From the NCBI RefSeq assembly GCF_000319225.1, contig NC_019815.1:1-64000 (forward strand): 64,000 nucleotides of DNA, given 5' to 3'. Origin of the DNA: Candidatus Kinetoplastibacterium crithidii (ex Angomonas deanei ATCC 30255) (lineage in GTDB: Bacteria; Pseudomonadota; Gammaproteobacteria; Burkholderiales; Burkholderiaceae_B). How positions within the stretch are numbered: the stretch's first letter is position 1; each line of letters starts with the position of its first letter. Positions 13,724-23,626 of this stretch are shown here, piece after piece. Both the position numbers and the translations under genes were made by a program. A model generated the notes under the pieces. It was not told the origin of the DNA, did no database searches, and was given only the letters and a program-made list of their open reading frames with translations.

Positions 13724-14292
13724 ATGTTAATAAATATACCAATTGCCATTACTTGGATTAGAGTTTTGTTAGTGCCTTTAATGGTTTGTTTTTTTATTTT
13801 TCTGATTATTATCTTGGAGATTTAGTACGAGATGTTGTATCTTTGATATTATTTGTACTTGCTGCATTGACTGATTGGTTAGATGGCTGGCTAGCTCGAA
13901 GATTAAATCAAACAACTTCTTTCGGAGCTTTTTTAGATCCTGTAGCTGATAAACTAATGGTTTGTTCTTCTTTGATCATTCTTTTGAAACTTGGTCGGGT
14001 AGATATACTAATAACATTGATTATTATAGGTAGGGAAATAACAGTTTCTGCTTTAAGGGAATGGATGGCAATAATGGGCGCTAGAGCTAGTGTAGCTGTT
14101 CACAGGATGGGTAAAATTAAAACACTTTTTCAAATGATAGCTATTCCATGTTTGTTATATGGTAGAGTTTTTTGGGGGGTGGATTTTATGCATATAGGTA
14201 CGTGGCTAATTATTATGTCGTCAATTTTAACAGTTTGGTCCATGCTTTATTATATAAGGCGTTCTTGGTATGTTTTGAAACACGCAAAATAA
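13724..14292 (+). CDS. pgsA: Phosphatidylglycerophosphate synthase, interrupted by a one-base frameshift
   Basis: PgsA commits CDP-diacylglycerol to phosphatidylglycerol and cardiolipin. The N-terminus MLINIPIAITWIRVLLVPLM starts at the ATG at 13724, but that frame stops at 13823-13825. The rest, with VLAALTDWLDGWLARRLNQTTSFGAFLDPVADKLMV (CDP-alcohol phosphotransferase motif), is in another frame. Adding one T to the seven-T run at 13789-13795 joins them into 189 aa, the usual length. The catalytic motif is intact. The enzyme is normally essential, so the break is either a sequence error or is bypassed by slippage at the run. Confidence 0.9.
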
Positions 14293-14369
14293 ATTATTTT
14301 GATTTGCAAGTTTTTGTAGTGTAGGGAATATATTTTTAATTAATTTTGTTTAACATAGTGCGATTACAA

Positions 14370-15626
14370 ATGAATTTTTCTTCACAGAATTTTTTACCTG
14401 AAGACAAGGAGTCTATCAGAAAAGATTGGATGATTATAAGTTTAATTACTTTTATTCATGCCTTATCACATTTTTTTCAACTGGTGCTGCCTTCATTATA
14501 TGTGGCACTTGGGTTGGAGTTTAATTTGGATTTTGCCCAGCTTGGGTTGTTAGCGACTGTATTCTATGTGGTTTCTGGAGTAGGTCAAGTTATTTCAGGA
14601 GTAGCTGTAGATCGTTTCGGACCTTTTAAGATTCTTCTATTAGGTTTAATTTGTTTTCTGTTATCTAGTTTGATGATTTCTTGTTCTTATGGATATTTTT
14701 CTTTAGTGCTTTCTGCTTTTGTTGGTGGCATTGGTAATTCAGTATTTCATCCAGCTGGATATTCAATAATTAATCAAATGGTTAGCCAAAAAAGGTTAGG
14801 TTATGCATTCAGTATTCATGCTATTGCTGGTAGTTTTGGATGGGCGTTAGCTCCTATTTTCATTACTGTGGTTACTGTGCTAACTAGTTGGAGAGTTGCT
14901 GCTTTAAGCGTGTCTCTTTTATTTGTTATGTCATTTCTTTTAACAAAGTCATTGAGAACTTATATTGTAGAGTTTGAGAAAAAACAGGTTGATAAAATTA
15001 ATGATTTAAACTCACCAAATTTAAAAAAAGATTACATTAATTCTATATTAAAACTTCTTGCTAATCCTGTTATGTGGGGTGCCTTTTTATTTTTCACTGT
15101 TACTGCATTTTCTACTTCATCTATTCAAAATTACACAATCCCATTGCTAGGCAAATTGTATAATTTTAATGAGTTATTTGCTAGCTCTAGGCTTTCTATT
15201 TATATGGTAGCATCTGCTTTTGGTATGTTAGTAGGAGGATGGTTATTATCAACTGCTAAATTTAAAGAAAACAATATATTAATATCACTAGTTATATCTG
15301 GTATATCTTTTATATTTATAGCTACTGGTGTTATTTCTGATGGTTTTGTTACATTTTTTATGATAATGGCTGGCTTTTGTTTTGGGGTTGCTGTTCCATC
15401 TAGAGATATGTTGGTTAGAAAAATTGCTAATAAACATTCTACTAGTATTGTTTATGGGTTAGTTTATTCAGGGATAGATGTTGGCTCAGCTGTTGGCCCT
15501 ATTTTATTTGGGGTAATGATTGATGCTAAATTGTATAGTCTGCCATGGATAATAGCAGGGCTAATGTTGATTATGTCTTCTTATTTGGCTAAATGGTTAG
15601 CTGATAATCAGACATATAATAATTAA
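14370..15626 (+). CDS. Major facilitator superfamily transporter
   Basis: The product is a membrane protein of 418 aa with about twelve hydrophobic segments. It has the MFS loop motif in modified form (GVAVDRFGPFKILL) and a segment SVFHPAGYSIINQM. That segment recalls the Fsr (fosmidomycin resistance) branch, but the substrate cannot be told from sequence. An upstream TTG at 14346 is in frame. The ATG at 14370 fits a normal MFS N-terminus better. It converges on queF across a shared hairpin terminator. Confidence 0.85.
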   Translation: MNFSSQNFLPEDKESIRKDWMIISLITFIHALSHFFQLVLPSLYVALGLEFNLDFAQLGLLATVFYVVSGVGQVISGVAVDRFGPFKILLLGLICFLLSSLMISCSYGYFSLVLSAFVGGIGNSVFHPAGYSIINQMVSQKRLGYAFSIHAIAGSFGWALAPIFITVVTVLTSWRVAALSVSLLFVMSFLLTKSLRTYIVEFEKKQVDKINDLNSPNLKKDYINSILKLLANPVMWGAFLFFTVTAFSTSSIQNYTIPLLGKLYNFNELFASSRLSIYMVASAFGMLVGGWLLSTAKFKENNILISLVISGISFIFIATGVISDGFVTFFMIMAGFCFGVAVPSRDMLVRKIANKHSTSIVYGLVYSGIDVGSAVGPILFGVMIDAKLYSLPWIIAGLMLIMSSYLAKWLADNQTYNN

Positions 15627-15633
15627 ATTTAAA

Positions 15634-15677
15634 ATCAACACGTCATTTAGAGTTTTGTTATTCACTGACGTGTTGAT
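15634..15677. terminator. Bidirectional hairpin between the MFS gene and queF
   Basis: A perfect 12-bp stem, ATCAACACGTCA (15634-15645) with TGACGTGTTGAT (15666-15677), has a 20-nt loop. It lies between convergent genes and reaches into the last codons of queF. It probably ends transcription in both directions. Confidence 0.7.
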
Positions 15678-16480
15678 CTGAATAGGTTTCTTACAGGGTT
15701 ATATTCTTCCAAGTCTGTTGACCTCCATGGATTTATATCTATCCCACCTCTTCTAGTATATTTTCCATATACGCTTAGATAATCAGGCTTACATTGCTCA
15801 TATATATCTAGGAAAATTTTTTCTATGCAATTTTCATGATATTCAGCATGATTTCTGTAGGATATTATATATTTTAGAATAGATTCATGATTTATTTTAA
15901 ATCCTCGATATCTTATTTGAATAGAAGCCCAATCTGGTTGCATGGTAATAGGACAATTGGATTTTAATAATCTTGACATTAAGGTTTCTGTTATTTTAGT
16001 TTTATTTGTTTTTTCGTTTTCTAATAAATTTGGATCAGGATTATATATGTCTGTTTTTATTTGTAAATTGTCTATACACAATCCATCTAATTCTTGAATA
16101 TATATTTTTTTGAAATCTTGTGGCATTATAATATTTACTAGGACATCACTGTTGGTAGATGATGACAAATCATTGCATATCAAATTTGTTAAATCGCTGT
16201 GATTATCAATTTTTTTTTGATTAAGAGAGTTTAAGTAAATCTTTAAAGATTTTGATTCTATAATATATTTACTATTTGCTGGTATTTGAAATCTGCCAAT
16301 TGCTATTTCTGGTTTGCCTGTTTTATTAAGCCATGATATTTCATAGGCATTCCATATATCGAAGCCTTTGAATATTTTGTTGTTTTTTAGGTATTTCCTT
16401 TCTAAAGGGAATAGTAAATTTGGGTTGTATTCTAATGGGTAATTAGTTTGTTTACCCAAAGGGTTTTCTATTTTTTTCAT
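15662..16480 (-). CDS. queF: NADPH-dependent 7-cyano-7-deazaguanine reductase
   Basis: QueF reduces preQ0 to preQ1 in queuosine synthesis, the only nitrile-reducing step known in the pathway. The 272-aa length shows the bimodular (E. coli-type) form. Motifs include ESKSLKIYLNS and the active-site segment SNCPITMQPDWASIQI, with the nucleophilic Cys at 176. The C-terminal YTRRGGIDINPWRS is typical. No preQ1 riboswitch is recognisable upstream (16481-16633). Confidence 0.96.
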   Translation of the reverse strand: MKKIENPLGKQTNYPLEYNPNLLFPLERKYLKNNKIFKGFDIWNAYEISWLNKTGKPEIAIGRFQIPANSKYIIESKSLKIYLNSLNQKKIDNHSDLTNLICNDLSSSTNSDVLVNIIMPQDFKKIYIQELDGLCIDNLQIKTDIYNPDPNLLENEKTNKTKITETLMSRLLKSNCPITMQPDWASIQIRYRGFKINHESILKYIISYRNHAEYHENCIEKIFLDIYEQCKPDYLSVYGKYTRRGGIDINPWRSTDLEEYNPVRNLFRSTRQ

Positions 16481-16633
16481 TTTATATTCTTGTATAAATT
16501 ATTTTTATAAACATAAGTTTTTTCGTTAGAGGATATATTACGAATATGTTATTTATAATAGCTTTTTCTTGCTAATTGTGTTTGTGTTTTTTGAATATAT
16601 TTATTACATTCAACCCATTTTTGAGGAATTATT

Positions 16634-17872
16634 ATGACCTTATTTGACGGTGCTGGAGCGCTACTTTCTTTGATTGCTATGTTTGGTTATATTAATCATA
16701 GATTTATAAAGCTGCCTGATATGTTAGGCATAACAGCAGTTGGCTTAGTGGCTTCTGTTTGCTTATTATTATTAAGTTTATTTTATCCTGAAATGGTTAT
16801 AGAAGCTCAGCACTTAGTTGGAATGATTGATTTTTCTGAATTAGTATTTCATGGTCTTTTGGGTTTGTTGTTATTTGCAGGAGCCTTACATGTTGATATT
16901 TCAAAAATGAGACGTTTGAAGATGCCAGTTTTTTTATTGGCTACTATTGGAGTATTAATATCAACTGCAGTTGTTGGCGTAGGGTTCTTTTTAGTTACTA
17001 GCTTTTGTAATGTGCCTATAAGCTTTTTATGGTGTTTAGTATTTGGTGCTCTTATATCACCCACAGACCCTATAGCCGTTCTTGCCGTGTTAAAAAATGC
17101 CAAAGTATCTCCTGACTTAGAAACTCAAATTGCTGGTGAATCATTATTTAATGATGGAACTGCTGTTGTGGCTTTTATGACTTTACTAGGGTTAGCTACT
17201 GGGAATACAGAATTTTCTCTTTTATCTGTTTTAATGACTCTTATACAAGAAATTTTTGGGGCTGTTATATTTGGTCTGGTCATTGGTTATGTAGCTTCCG
17301 TAATGTTAAAAGATTTAGATAGTTATCCTGTAGAAATATTAATTACTTTAGCCTTGTCTACCGCTGGTTATAGTATTGCTGAACATCTACACGTTTCTGC
17401 TCCATTGTCAGTGGTTGTTATAGGGTTAGTAGTAGGTTATAACAGCAATTTATCCAAAGGTCACAAATCAAAAAATAGAGAATATCTATTTAGTTTTTGG
17501 GGTTTGTTGGATGAGTTATTAAATCTTATATTATTTGGTTTAATAGGATTAAAAATTGTAGCTTTATCATTTAGTATAAAGAACTTATGGCTTGGTATAA
17601 TAGCAATTTTTGTTGTTCTAATAGCCAGATATATTAGTGTGGCAGCTCCAATAAATATGTTGCATTACATGAAAGATAATAGACATGCAGTAAAAATTAT
17701 GACATGGGGAGGTTTGAGAGGAGGAATATCTATAGCATTATCATTGTTGCTACCTTCTTTTGAAGGAAGGGAAATGTTTATTGGTGTTACTTATGTTGTT
17801 GTTATTTTTAGTTTATTGGTGCAGGCTACTACTTTAGGTCCACTAGTAAAATTTTTAGACAAGAAAAATTAG
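16634..17872 (+). CDS. Monovalent cation:proton antiporter (CPA1/NhaP type)
   Basis: The 412-aa polytopic membrane protein has about twelve hydrophobic segments. The CPA1 motifs ALISPTDPIAVLAVLK (from about residue 140) and AGESLFNDGTAVVAF are both present. The Asn-Asp pair of the ion-binding site lies near residue 173. It probably exchanges Na+ or K+ for protons across the inner membrane. Which ion is used cannot be read from the sequence. The gene follows divergent queF and precedes the mltB-like gene by 31 bp, so the two may share a transcript. Confidence 0.92.
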   Translation: MTLFDGAGALLSLIAMFGYINHRFIKLPDMLGITAVGLVASVCLLLLSLFYPEMVIEAQHLVGMIDFSELVFHGLLGLLLFAGALHVDISKMRRLKMPVFLLATIGVLISTAVVGVGFFLVTSFCNVPISFLWCLVFGALISPTDPIAVLAVLKNAKVSPDLETQIAGESLFNDGTAVVAFMTLLGLATGNTEFSLLSVLMTLIQEIFGAVIFGLVIGYVASVMLKDLDSYPVEILITLALSTAGYSIAEHLHVSAPLSVVVIGLVVGYNSNLSKGHKSKNREYLFSFWGLLDELLNLILFGLIGLKIVALSFSIKNLWLGIIAIFVVLIARYISVAAPINMLHYMKDNRHAVKIMTWGGLRGGISIALSLLLPSFEGREMFIGVTYVVVIFSLLVQATTLGPLVKFLDKKN

Positions 17873-17903
17873 TTCTTTATTTCTCAATTCTGGTGCTTTT
17901 AAA

Positions 17904-18988
17904 ATGATGATTTTTCAATATCTTTATTTTTCCGTAATATGTATTTATAGTTTATTTTGTTTTAATATCCATGCATCGGATTTGGAATTGTATAGAGAAT
18001 TTGAGTCATTGCCTAGTACTTTATGTGATGATTGTCTAGTTTCTCTAAGAAACAATGCTCCTACTAATGGAATATCTTTTGAGGATTTTGATAAATTTAC
18101 TAATGATATTAAGCTTTTAAAAAGAACTTTTGTTTTAGCTCGCAATCAAAAGGATTTGCAGGAGGATTGGACTTCATATATATCAAAAGTAATTAATAAA
18201 AAAAATGTATTGATGGTTTAAAAATATTAAATGAGTTCAGAGATCAATTAATAGAAATAGGAAATACTTATCAGGTTGACCCTGAGTTATTAGTTGCTAT
18301 TTTAGGTATTGAAACAAATTATGGAAAAATTTTAGGAAATACTAGTGTTCTAAACGCTTGGTTTACAAGAGCGTGTACAGAAAATAATTTGTTATGGAAG
18401 AAAAATTTTTATGCAGCAATAAGATTATTGAGAGATGATATAGTTAAACCTGATAAATTCTTAGGATCTTGGAGTGGTGCTTTTGGAATGACGCAATTCA
18501 TACCTACATCTTTTTATGAGTTGGCGGTTGATGGAGATGGAGATGGTGTTATAGATTTATATAATTCTTTTATTGATGCTGTTGCATCTACTGCTAATCA
18601 TTTAAACAAACGTAATTTTAGTTGGAAATATAATGTTCCAGCTGTTATAGAAGTTTCTTTACCAGAAGATTGGTTGGACAGTATAAATCTTGAACATGGT
18701 AAAACATATTTAGATATATCTGAAAAACGCAAACTTAAAGATTGGTCTATTATTGGTGTTTGTAGAATTGGTAATAGAGAATTGTGTAATGAATTTATAG
18801 ATAGTGAATTGGAGACAGTTGTTTTTGCTCCAAATGGGTCACATGGACCATTTTTTTTAGTTACAGAAAATTTCTATTCTATATTAAACTATAACAGGTC
18901 GTATAGATATGCTTTGGCTGTTTCATTGTTATTTAACTTTTTAAAGTTTGAGAATGATGTTCTTAGTTCCTGGACTATAAATAATTAG
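17904..18988 (+). CDS. mltB: Lytic murein transglycosylase B, interrupted by a one-base frameshift
   Basis: The first frame (17904-18221) encodes a signal-like hydrophobic N-terminus (IFQYLYFSVICIYSLFCF) and the early domain. The second carries DPELLVAILGIETNYGK, the catalytic-Glu motif of the family, and GAFGMTQFIPTSF further on. The frames join if the eight-A run at 18198-18205 had nine As, giving 361 aa, the length of E. coli MltB. The enzyme would cleave peptidoglycan glycan strands at the outer membrane or in the periplasm. No Cys lipobox is obvious. The later frame is otherwise undamaged. Confidence 0.87.
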
Positions 18989-19009
18989 ATATCATAAATT
19001 TCTAATTAT
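18981..19009. terminator. Bidirectional hairpin between mltB and fnr
   Basis: ATAATTAGA (18981-18989) pairs with TCTAATTAT (19001-19009) around an 11-nt loop. A T-rich stretch follows on the plus strand. It separates two convergent genes. Confidence 0.55.
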
Positions 19010-19014
19010 TTATT

Positions 19015-19734
19015 TTATTGGTTTAGCAATTGATTTTTAAGTTGTTCTTTGTTTTTTAAGATAACATTCCTGTTTTTTATAAGAATCATTTTTTCTTTCA
19101 TAAGTTGATTTAAAATTCGACTAACTGTTTCGAGAGTAATACCAAGAAAATTTCCAATTTCTTTCCTGCTCATTTTTAATATAAAATTATTAGAAGAATA
19201 TCCTAATTTCTCATATTTACTGGACATGTTTAATAAGAATGCTATTACTCTTTTTTTTGAGCTTGTAAGACTTAGAATTGATAGCATATAGTGTGATTTT
19301 GTTATTTCTTTGCTCATTATTTCACGAAATTGTTTTTGCAAATATGGTCTATCTTGTGAAATATGATCTAGATGCTGTATATTGATAATGCATAATTCAG
19401 AGTTTTCTAAAGCTATAACAGAGAATTCATGTTTTTCATTGTGTAAATTATTCAATCCGATAAGTTCTCCAGGTAAACAGAATTCAACAATTTTATTGAA
19501 AATTGTTGGTTTTTCTATTTGAATTTTTAATGAGCCGTATCTCACTCCGTAAATTGTTTGTTGATGACTTATTAGAAGTTTTTCTTTTTTCTTTATTTGT
19601 ATTTTCTCATGTTTTAAATTATTTATTTTATTTAGTTCAGTGTTATTTAAATCAGATGCAACACATATATGACCTAATATACAGGCAGAACAATCATAAT
19701 TAGTTGTAGATGATTTTGTTTTCTGGTATAGCAT
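19015..19734 (-). CDS. fnr: Fnr-type oxygen-responsive transcription regulator
   Basis: This 239-aa protein of the Crp/Fnr family has an N-terminal cluster CSACILGHIC, with Cys15, Cys18 and Cys24 spaced like E. coli Fnr C20-x2-C23-x5-C29. A fourth Cys at 115 in ENSELCII aligns with Fnr Cys122. Together these bind an oxygen-labile [4Fe-4S] cluster. The C-terminal helix-turn-helix, KEIGNFLGITLETVSRILNQL, is closely Fnr-like. It should bind TTGAT-N4-ATCAA sites and switch genes for low oxygen. It is divergent from clpB, with a long palindrome between them. Confidence 0.93.
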   Translation of the reverse strand: MLYQKTKSSTTNYDCSACILGHICVASDLNNTELNKINNLKHEKIQIKKKEKLLISHQQTIYGVRYGSLKIQIEKPTIFNKIVEFCLPGELIGLNNLHNEKHEFSVIALENSELCIINIQHLDHISQDRPYLQKQFREIMSKEITKSHYMLSILSLTSSKKRVIAFLLNMSSKYEKLGYSSNNFILKMSRKEIGNFLGITLETVSRILNQLMKEKMILIKNRNVILKNKEQLKNQLLNQ

Positions 19735-19793
19735 TTAGGTTTTCCATATTAATATATCTTTATTGACACTTGATTTATTACTTACTAAATCAT

Positions 19794-19823
19794 ATATATT
19801 AACTAACTGTTTAGTTAATATAT
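19794..19823. repeat. Perfect inverted repeat between fnr and clpB
   Basis: ATATATTAACTAA (19794-19806) and TTAGTTAATATAT (19811-19823) are perfect 13-bp arms around CTGT. The element lies between divergently read genes, so it is more likely an operator than a terminator. It is not an Fnr box (TTGAT-N4-ATCAA) or a CIRCE element. The binding protein is unknown. Confidence 0.6.
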
Positions 19824-19957
19824 TATATAAACTAATTAAATAATATTTAAATCGTATAGATTTTAAATTCTATAGTCTATATGTAACTTATTAAAGTTAT
19901 TATCGATAATAATTTACATTACTTCAAAATATTCTTTTTGGATGGAGTTCTTCTAAT

Positions 19958-22540
19958 ATGAGATTTGACAAACTAACTGCAAAATTTCAACAAATATTTG
20001 TTGAAGCTCAAAGTCTAGCAATAGTAAATGAACATCAGTATATAGAGCCCATGCATATATTAAGAGTTTTATTGAATGATGTTGATGGAACTAGTAAAAG
20101 CTTGATTGCCAGATCAGGGTCATCGATTGATAAGCTTAATAAGCTTTTAGATGATTCATTAAATTCATTACCTAAAGTACAAAATATAGATAATATACAA
20201 ATAGGAAGAGATTTACAGAGTTTAATGATTCGCGTGGAAAAAGAATCTTATAGATTAAAAGATAGCTATATTTCTAGTGAGATTTTTTTATTGGTAGCTT
20301 CTGTAGATAATGGTGAAATAGGTCGCATTCTCAAAGAATCAGGGCTAAACAAAAATTTATTGGAAACTGCGATTAATGAGTTGCGAGGTTCAGATACTAT
20401 TAATGATAGTGAAGACGAGTCTAATAGGAAATCTTTGTCTAAATATACTACAGATATTACATCTAGAGCTAGCAATGGGAAGTTAGATCCAGTCATAGGA
20501 AGAGATGATGAGATCAGAAGAACAATTCAGATTTTACAACGTAGAACTAAAAATAATCCTGTTTTAATTGGTGAACCAGGGGTTGGTAAAACCGCAATTG
20601 TAGAAGGTTTAGCTCAAAGGATAGTAAATGGAGAAGTGCCTGATAACTTAAAAGGTAAAAAGGTATTATCTCTAGATATTGCTTCTTTAATAGCTGGTGC
20701 TAAATATCGTGGAGAATTTGAGGAAAGGTTAAAATCTGTTTTGAAAGAATTATCCATTGATGGAAATAATAGTATTTTATTTATTGACGAATTGCATACT
20801 ATCATGGGTGCTGGTAAAACTGAAGGTTCAATGGATGCAGGTAATATGTTGAAGCCTGCTTTAGCAAGAGGTGAATTACATTGTATTGGAGCAACTACAT
20901 TAGACGAGTATAGGAAATATATAGAAAAAGATGCTGCTTTAGAAAGACGTTTTCAGAAAGTATTAGTAGAGGAACCAGATGTTGAGTCGACTATAGCTAT
21001 TTTGCGAGGTCTACAAGAAAGATATGAAATTCATCATGGTATTGAAATTACTGATCCAGCAATAGTTGCAGCTGCTGAATTATCTAATAGGTATATTACA
21101 GATCGTTTTTTACCTGATAAGGCAATAGACTTAATAGATGAAGCTGGAGCTCGTATTAGAATGGAAATAGATTCTAAACCAGAAATAATGGATAGGTTGG
21201 ATAGAAAGATAATTCAATTAAAAATAGAAAAAGAAGCTGTTAAAAGAGAGAAAGATGATGCATCGAGAAAACGTTTTGTTTTAATAGAAGAAGAATTATC
21301 TAAGTTACAAAAAGAATACCATGATTATGATGATATTTGGAAGTCAGAAAAAGCAATTGTACAAGGTACGCAAGCTATTAAGGAAGAAATAGATAATGCA
21401 AAGATAAGAATGTCAGAATTACAAAGAACCGGGCAATATGATAAGTTAGCAGAAATCCAGTATTCTATTTTACCTGAATTAGAGTCTAGACTAAAATTTG
21501 CTGAAGGAAAGATAAATAATGACAGTAAACAACATAAGTTTAAATTACTTCGTACACAAGTAGGGTCTGAAGAAATTGCTGAGGTTGTTTCTAGGAGCAC
21601 AGGTATACCAGTATCAAAAATGATGCAAGGAGAGAAAGATAAATTGTTGAATCTTAGCAATTTTCTATCATCTCGTGTTATAGGTCAAGAGGAGGCAGTG
21701 CAAGCTGTTTCTGATGCTATTATACGTTCTAGAGCAGGCCTTTCTGATTCATCAAGGCCTTATGGCTCTTTCCTATTTTTAGGTTCTACTGGAGTTGGCA
21801 AAACAGAATTAGCTAGAGCACTTACTGAATTTTTATTTGATGCCACTGATCATATGGTTCGTATAGATATGAGTGAATTTATGGAAAAACATTCTGTATC
21901 TAGATTGATAGGTGCTCCTCCTGGTTATGTAGGATATGAAGAAGGTGGTTATTTAACGGAGGCTGTTCGCAGGAGACCTTATAGTGTAATTTTGCTAGAC
22001 GAAATAGAGAAAGCCCATCCTGATGTTTTTAATATATTGTTACAGGTATTAGATGATGGGAGATTAACAGATGGACAAGGTAGGACTGTTGATTTTAGAA
22101 ATTCTGTAATTATTATGACCTCTAATCTTGGTTCAAGTGAAATTAATAGTATGGAAGATAAGCCTTATGACAAAATTAAAGAAATTGTTCTAGGTACTAT
22201 ACGGCAAGTATTAAGACCAGAGTTTTTAAATCGTATTGATGAGATTGTTGTATTTCATAATTTAGAACAAAGACATATGGAATCTATAGTTAGAATTCAG
22301 TTAGATAGATTGAATCATCGCATTCAACAAAAAGATATGAGTATTGATGTGACGAATGCAGCTATTAGTGCTTTATCTAATATTGGGTTTGATTCTAATT
22401 TTGGAGCTAGACCTCTTAAAAGATTAATTCAACAAAGGATTGAAAATCCATTAGCTAAATTAATATTAAGAGGTGATTATTCATCAGGTGATACTATTTG
22501 TGTAGATTATAGGAATAACGAGTTTTCATTTAACAAGTAG
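19958..22540 (+). CDS. clpB: ClpB disaggregase chaperone
   Basis: ClpB works with DnaK to pull proteins out of aggregates. The 860-aa product has the N-terminal Clp repeat domain. The first AAA+ module has Walker A GEPGVGKT (about 205-212), then comes a coiled middle domain (about 400-520), and the second module has GSTGVGKT (about 609). [20 protein letters not shown] and the C-terminal [10 protein letters not shown] are conserved. The length matches E. coli ClpB. No convincing heat-shock sigma factor promoter was found upstream. Confidence 0.98.
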   Translation: MRFDKLTAKFQQIFVEAQSLAIVNEHQYIEPMHILRVLLNDVDGTSKSLIARSGSSIDKLNKLLDDSLNSLPKVQNIDNIQIGRDLQSLMIRVEKESYRLKDSYISSEIFLLVASVDNGEIGRILKESGLNKNLLETAINELRGSDTINDSEDESNRKSLSKYTTDITSRASNGKLDPVIGRDDEIRRTIQILQRRTKNNPVLIGEPGVGKTAIVEGLAQRIVNGEVPDNLKGKKVLSLDIASLIAGAKYRGEFEERLKSVLKELSIDGNNSILFIDELHTIMGAGKTEGSMDAGNMLKPALARGELHCIGATTLDEYRKYIEKDAALERRFQKVLVEEPDVESTIAILRGLQERYEIHHGIEITDPAIVAAAELSNRYITDRFLPDKAIDLIDEAGARIRMEIDSKPEIMDRLDRKIIQLKIEKEAVKREKDDASRKRFVLIEEELSKLQKEYHDYDDIWKSEKAIVQGTQAIKEEIDNAKIRMSELQRTGQYDKLAEIQYSILPELESRLKFAEGKINNDSKQHKFKLLRTQVGSEEIAEVVSRSTGIPVSKMMQGEKDKLLNLSNFLSSRVIGQEEAVQAVSDAIIRSRAGLSDSSRPYGSFLFLGSTGVGKTELARALTEFLFDATDHMVRIDMSEFMEKHSVSRLIGAPPGYVGYEEGGYLTEAVRRRPYSVILLDEIEKAHPDVFNILLQVLDDGRLTDGQGRTVDFRNSVIIMTSNLGSSEINSMEDKPYDKIKEIVLGTIRQVLRPEFLNRIDEIVVFHNLEQRHMESIVRIQLDRLNHRIQQKDMSIDVTNAAISALSNIGFDSNFGARPLKRLIQQRIENPLAKLILRGDYSSGDTICVDYRNNEFSFNK

Positions 22541-22564
22541 ATTTTATAGATATTGTTTGTTATT

Positions 22565-22604
22565 TAAGTAGTCATGATATTTCTGAAATGCTTATGACTA
22601 CTTA
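22565..22604. terminator. Bidirectional hairpin between clpB and the squalene synthase relative
   Basis: TAAGTAGTCAT (22565-22575) and ATGACTACTTA (22594-22604) form a perfect 11-bp stem with an 18-nt loop. It lies downstream of clpB and overlaps the last bases of the opposite gene. Confidence 0.65.
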
Positions 22605-23482
22605 TTATAATTATGTAGTCCATATAATTTCCTTAATATATTCCTACCATTTGTCTTTTTAGATGCCCATGAAATCCAAAATTTTCTAAATGGAGTTAGG
22701 GTTATATATTGGTTTAATATTAATTGTTTTTTCTTGTTTAGTTCTTCTAGAAGTTCATAATATACAGAGGCAGTGGATATATAGAACTTGTGTTGATCTA
22801 TTTTTGGAGATAATAGAATAGCAGGTATTTTTTTATATAATTGATATGTTTTTTCTATTTGATTAGTTATTAGTTTTAACATTAGAGTTGATTTATCGGG
22901 ATTTAAAAAATCTTTTACTTCGATATTAAATGTTTTGAGTTCACTAATTGGTATATAAAATCTGCCAACTCTAGCATCTTTCCCTATGTTTCTAATTATT
23001 TTTGTCATCATTATAGCAGTGCTAATTTCTATATCTGATTTTGTATATTGATATTCTGTATTATTCATTTCTTGATATATTTTGTGTATTAATCTATCTG
23101 ATTGCCAATAGAGTTTATTAAGTTCATCAAAATTATCAAATTGTGTTTGTTCTATCAAAATTTCATTATTATCAATAAAATTGATAATAATTTTTTGTAC
23201 TTTTGGATATATTATTATTAGTTCTTTTAATACTGCTATTATTGGGTGATTAATAATATTGTTAGTATTCATAATTTCAGTTATTTGATAGCGCCACCAG
23301 GATAACTGTGCATATGCTGCTATGCTATTTTTTGATTTTGATACTATATGCTCTATTTTCTTGCTAAAAAGATATATTGCAGCCAATATATTCTTTTGCT
23401 TTTTTTCTAGTGATAGGATGTTATAGTACAAGCTAGAATTGCTTTGTTTTAATTGCATAATACAATATTCATCTGTATTCAT
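22598..23482 (-). CDS. Squalene/phytoene synthase-family protein with eroded active-site motifs
   Basis: The 294-aa sequence follows the bacterial squalene/phytoene synthase family from its start (EYCIMQLKQSNSSLYY) through LAAIYLFSKKIEHIVSK and YAQLSWWRYQI. Family members join two prenyl diphosphates head-to-head. The first Asp-rich motif, normally like VDDVVDE, reads IEHIVSK at 43-49. The second, normally like RDVGEDARRGR, reads RNIGKDARVGR, keeping only Asp169. Most metal-binding acidic residues are thus replaced. The frame is intact and full length, so the protein may be expressed with reduced, changed or no catalysis. Confidence 0.8.
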   Translation of the reverse strand: MNTDEYCIMQLKQSNSSLYYNILSLEKKQKNILAAIYLFSKKIEHIVSKSKNSIAAYAQLSWWRYQITEIMNTNNIINHPIIAVLKELIIIYPKVQKIIINFIDNNEILIEQTQFDNFDELNKLYWQSDRLIHKIYQEMNNTEYQYTKSDIEISTAIMMTKIIRNIGKDARVGRFYIPISELKTFNIEVKDFLNPDKSTLMLKLITNQIEKTYQLYKKIPAILLSPKIDQHKFYISTASVYYELLEELNKKKQLILNQYITLTPFRKFWISWASKKTNGRNILRKLYGLHNYNK

Positions 23483-23626
23483 ATTTCTTTATTAATATAA
23501 ATTTTTAGTTTCATTAATACGATTATAAATAAAATTATTATTTAATTTTGATTATTTGAAAAATTAATATTTTTATTAAATATTTTTAAATATAAATTAT
23601 TTATCTTTAAATTCAAATATATAAAA

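Noticed and set aside
16481..16633. preQ1 riboswitch upstream of queF
   Set aside because: No compact hairpin with a C-rich loop and A-rich tail is visible. The segment is plain AT-rich sequence.
18389..18988. Treating the second half of mltB as a separate gene starting at a TTG
   Set aside because: The same frame continues upstream with conserved MltB sequence (DPELLVAILGIETNYGK), so it is one gene with a frame break.
19741..19957. Heat-shock sigma-32 promoter ahead of clpB
   Set aside because: A CTTGATT near 19769 is a partial -35 match, but no CCCCAT-type -10 follows at the right distance. The AT-rich background makes partial matches cheap.
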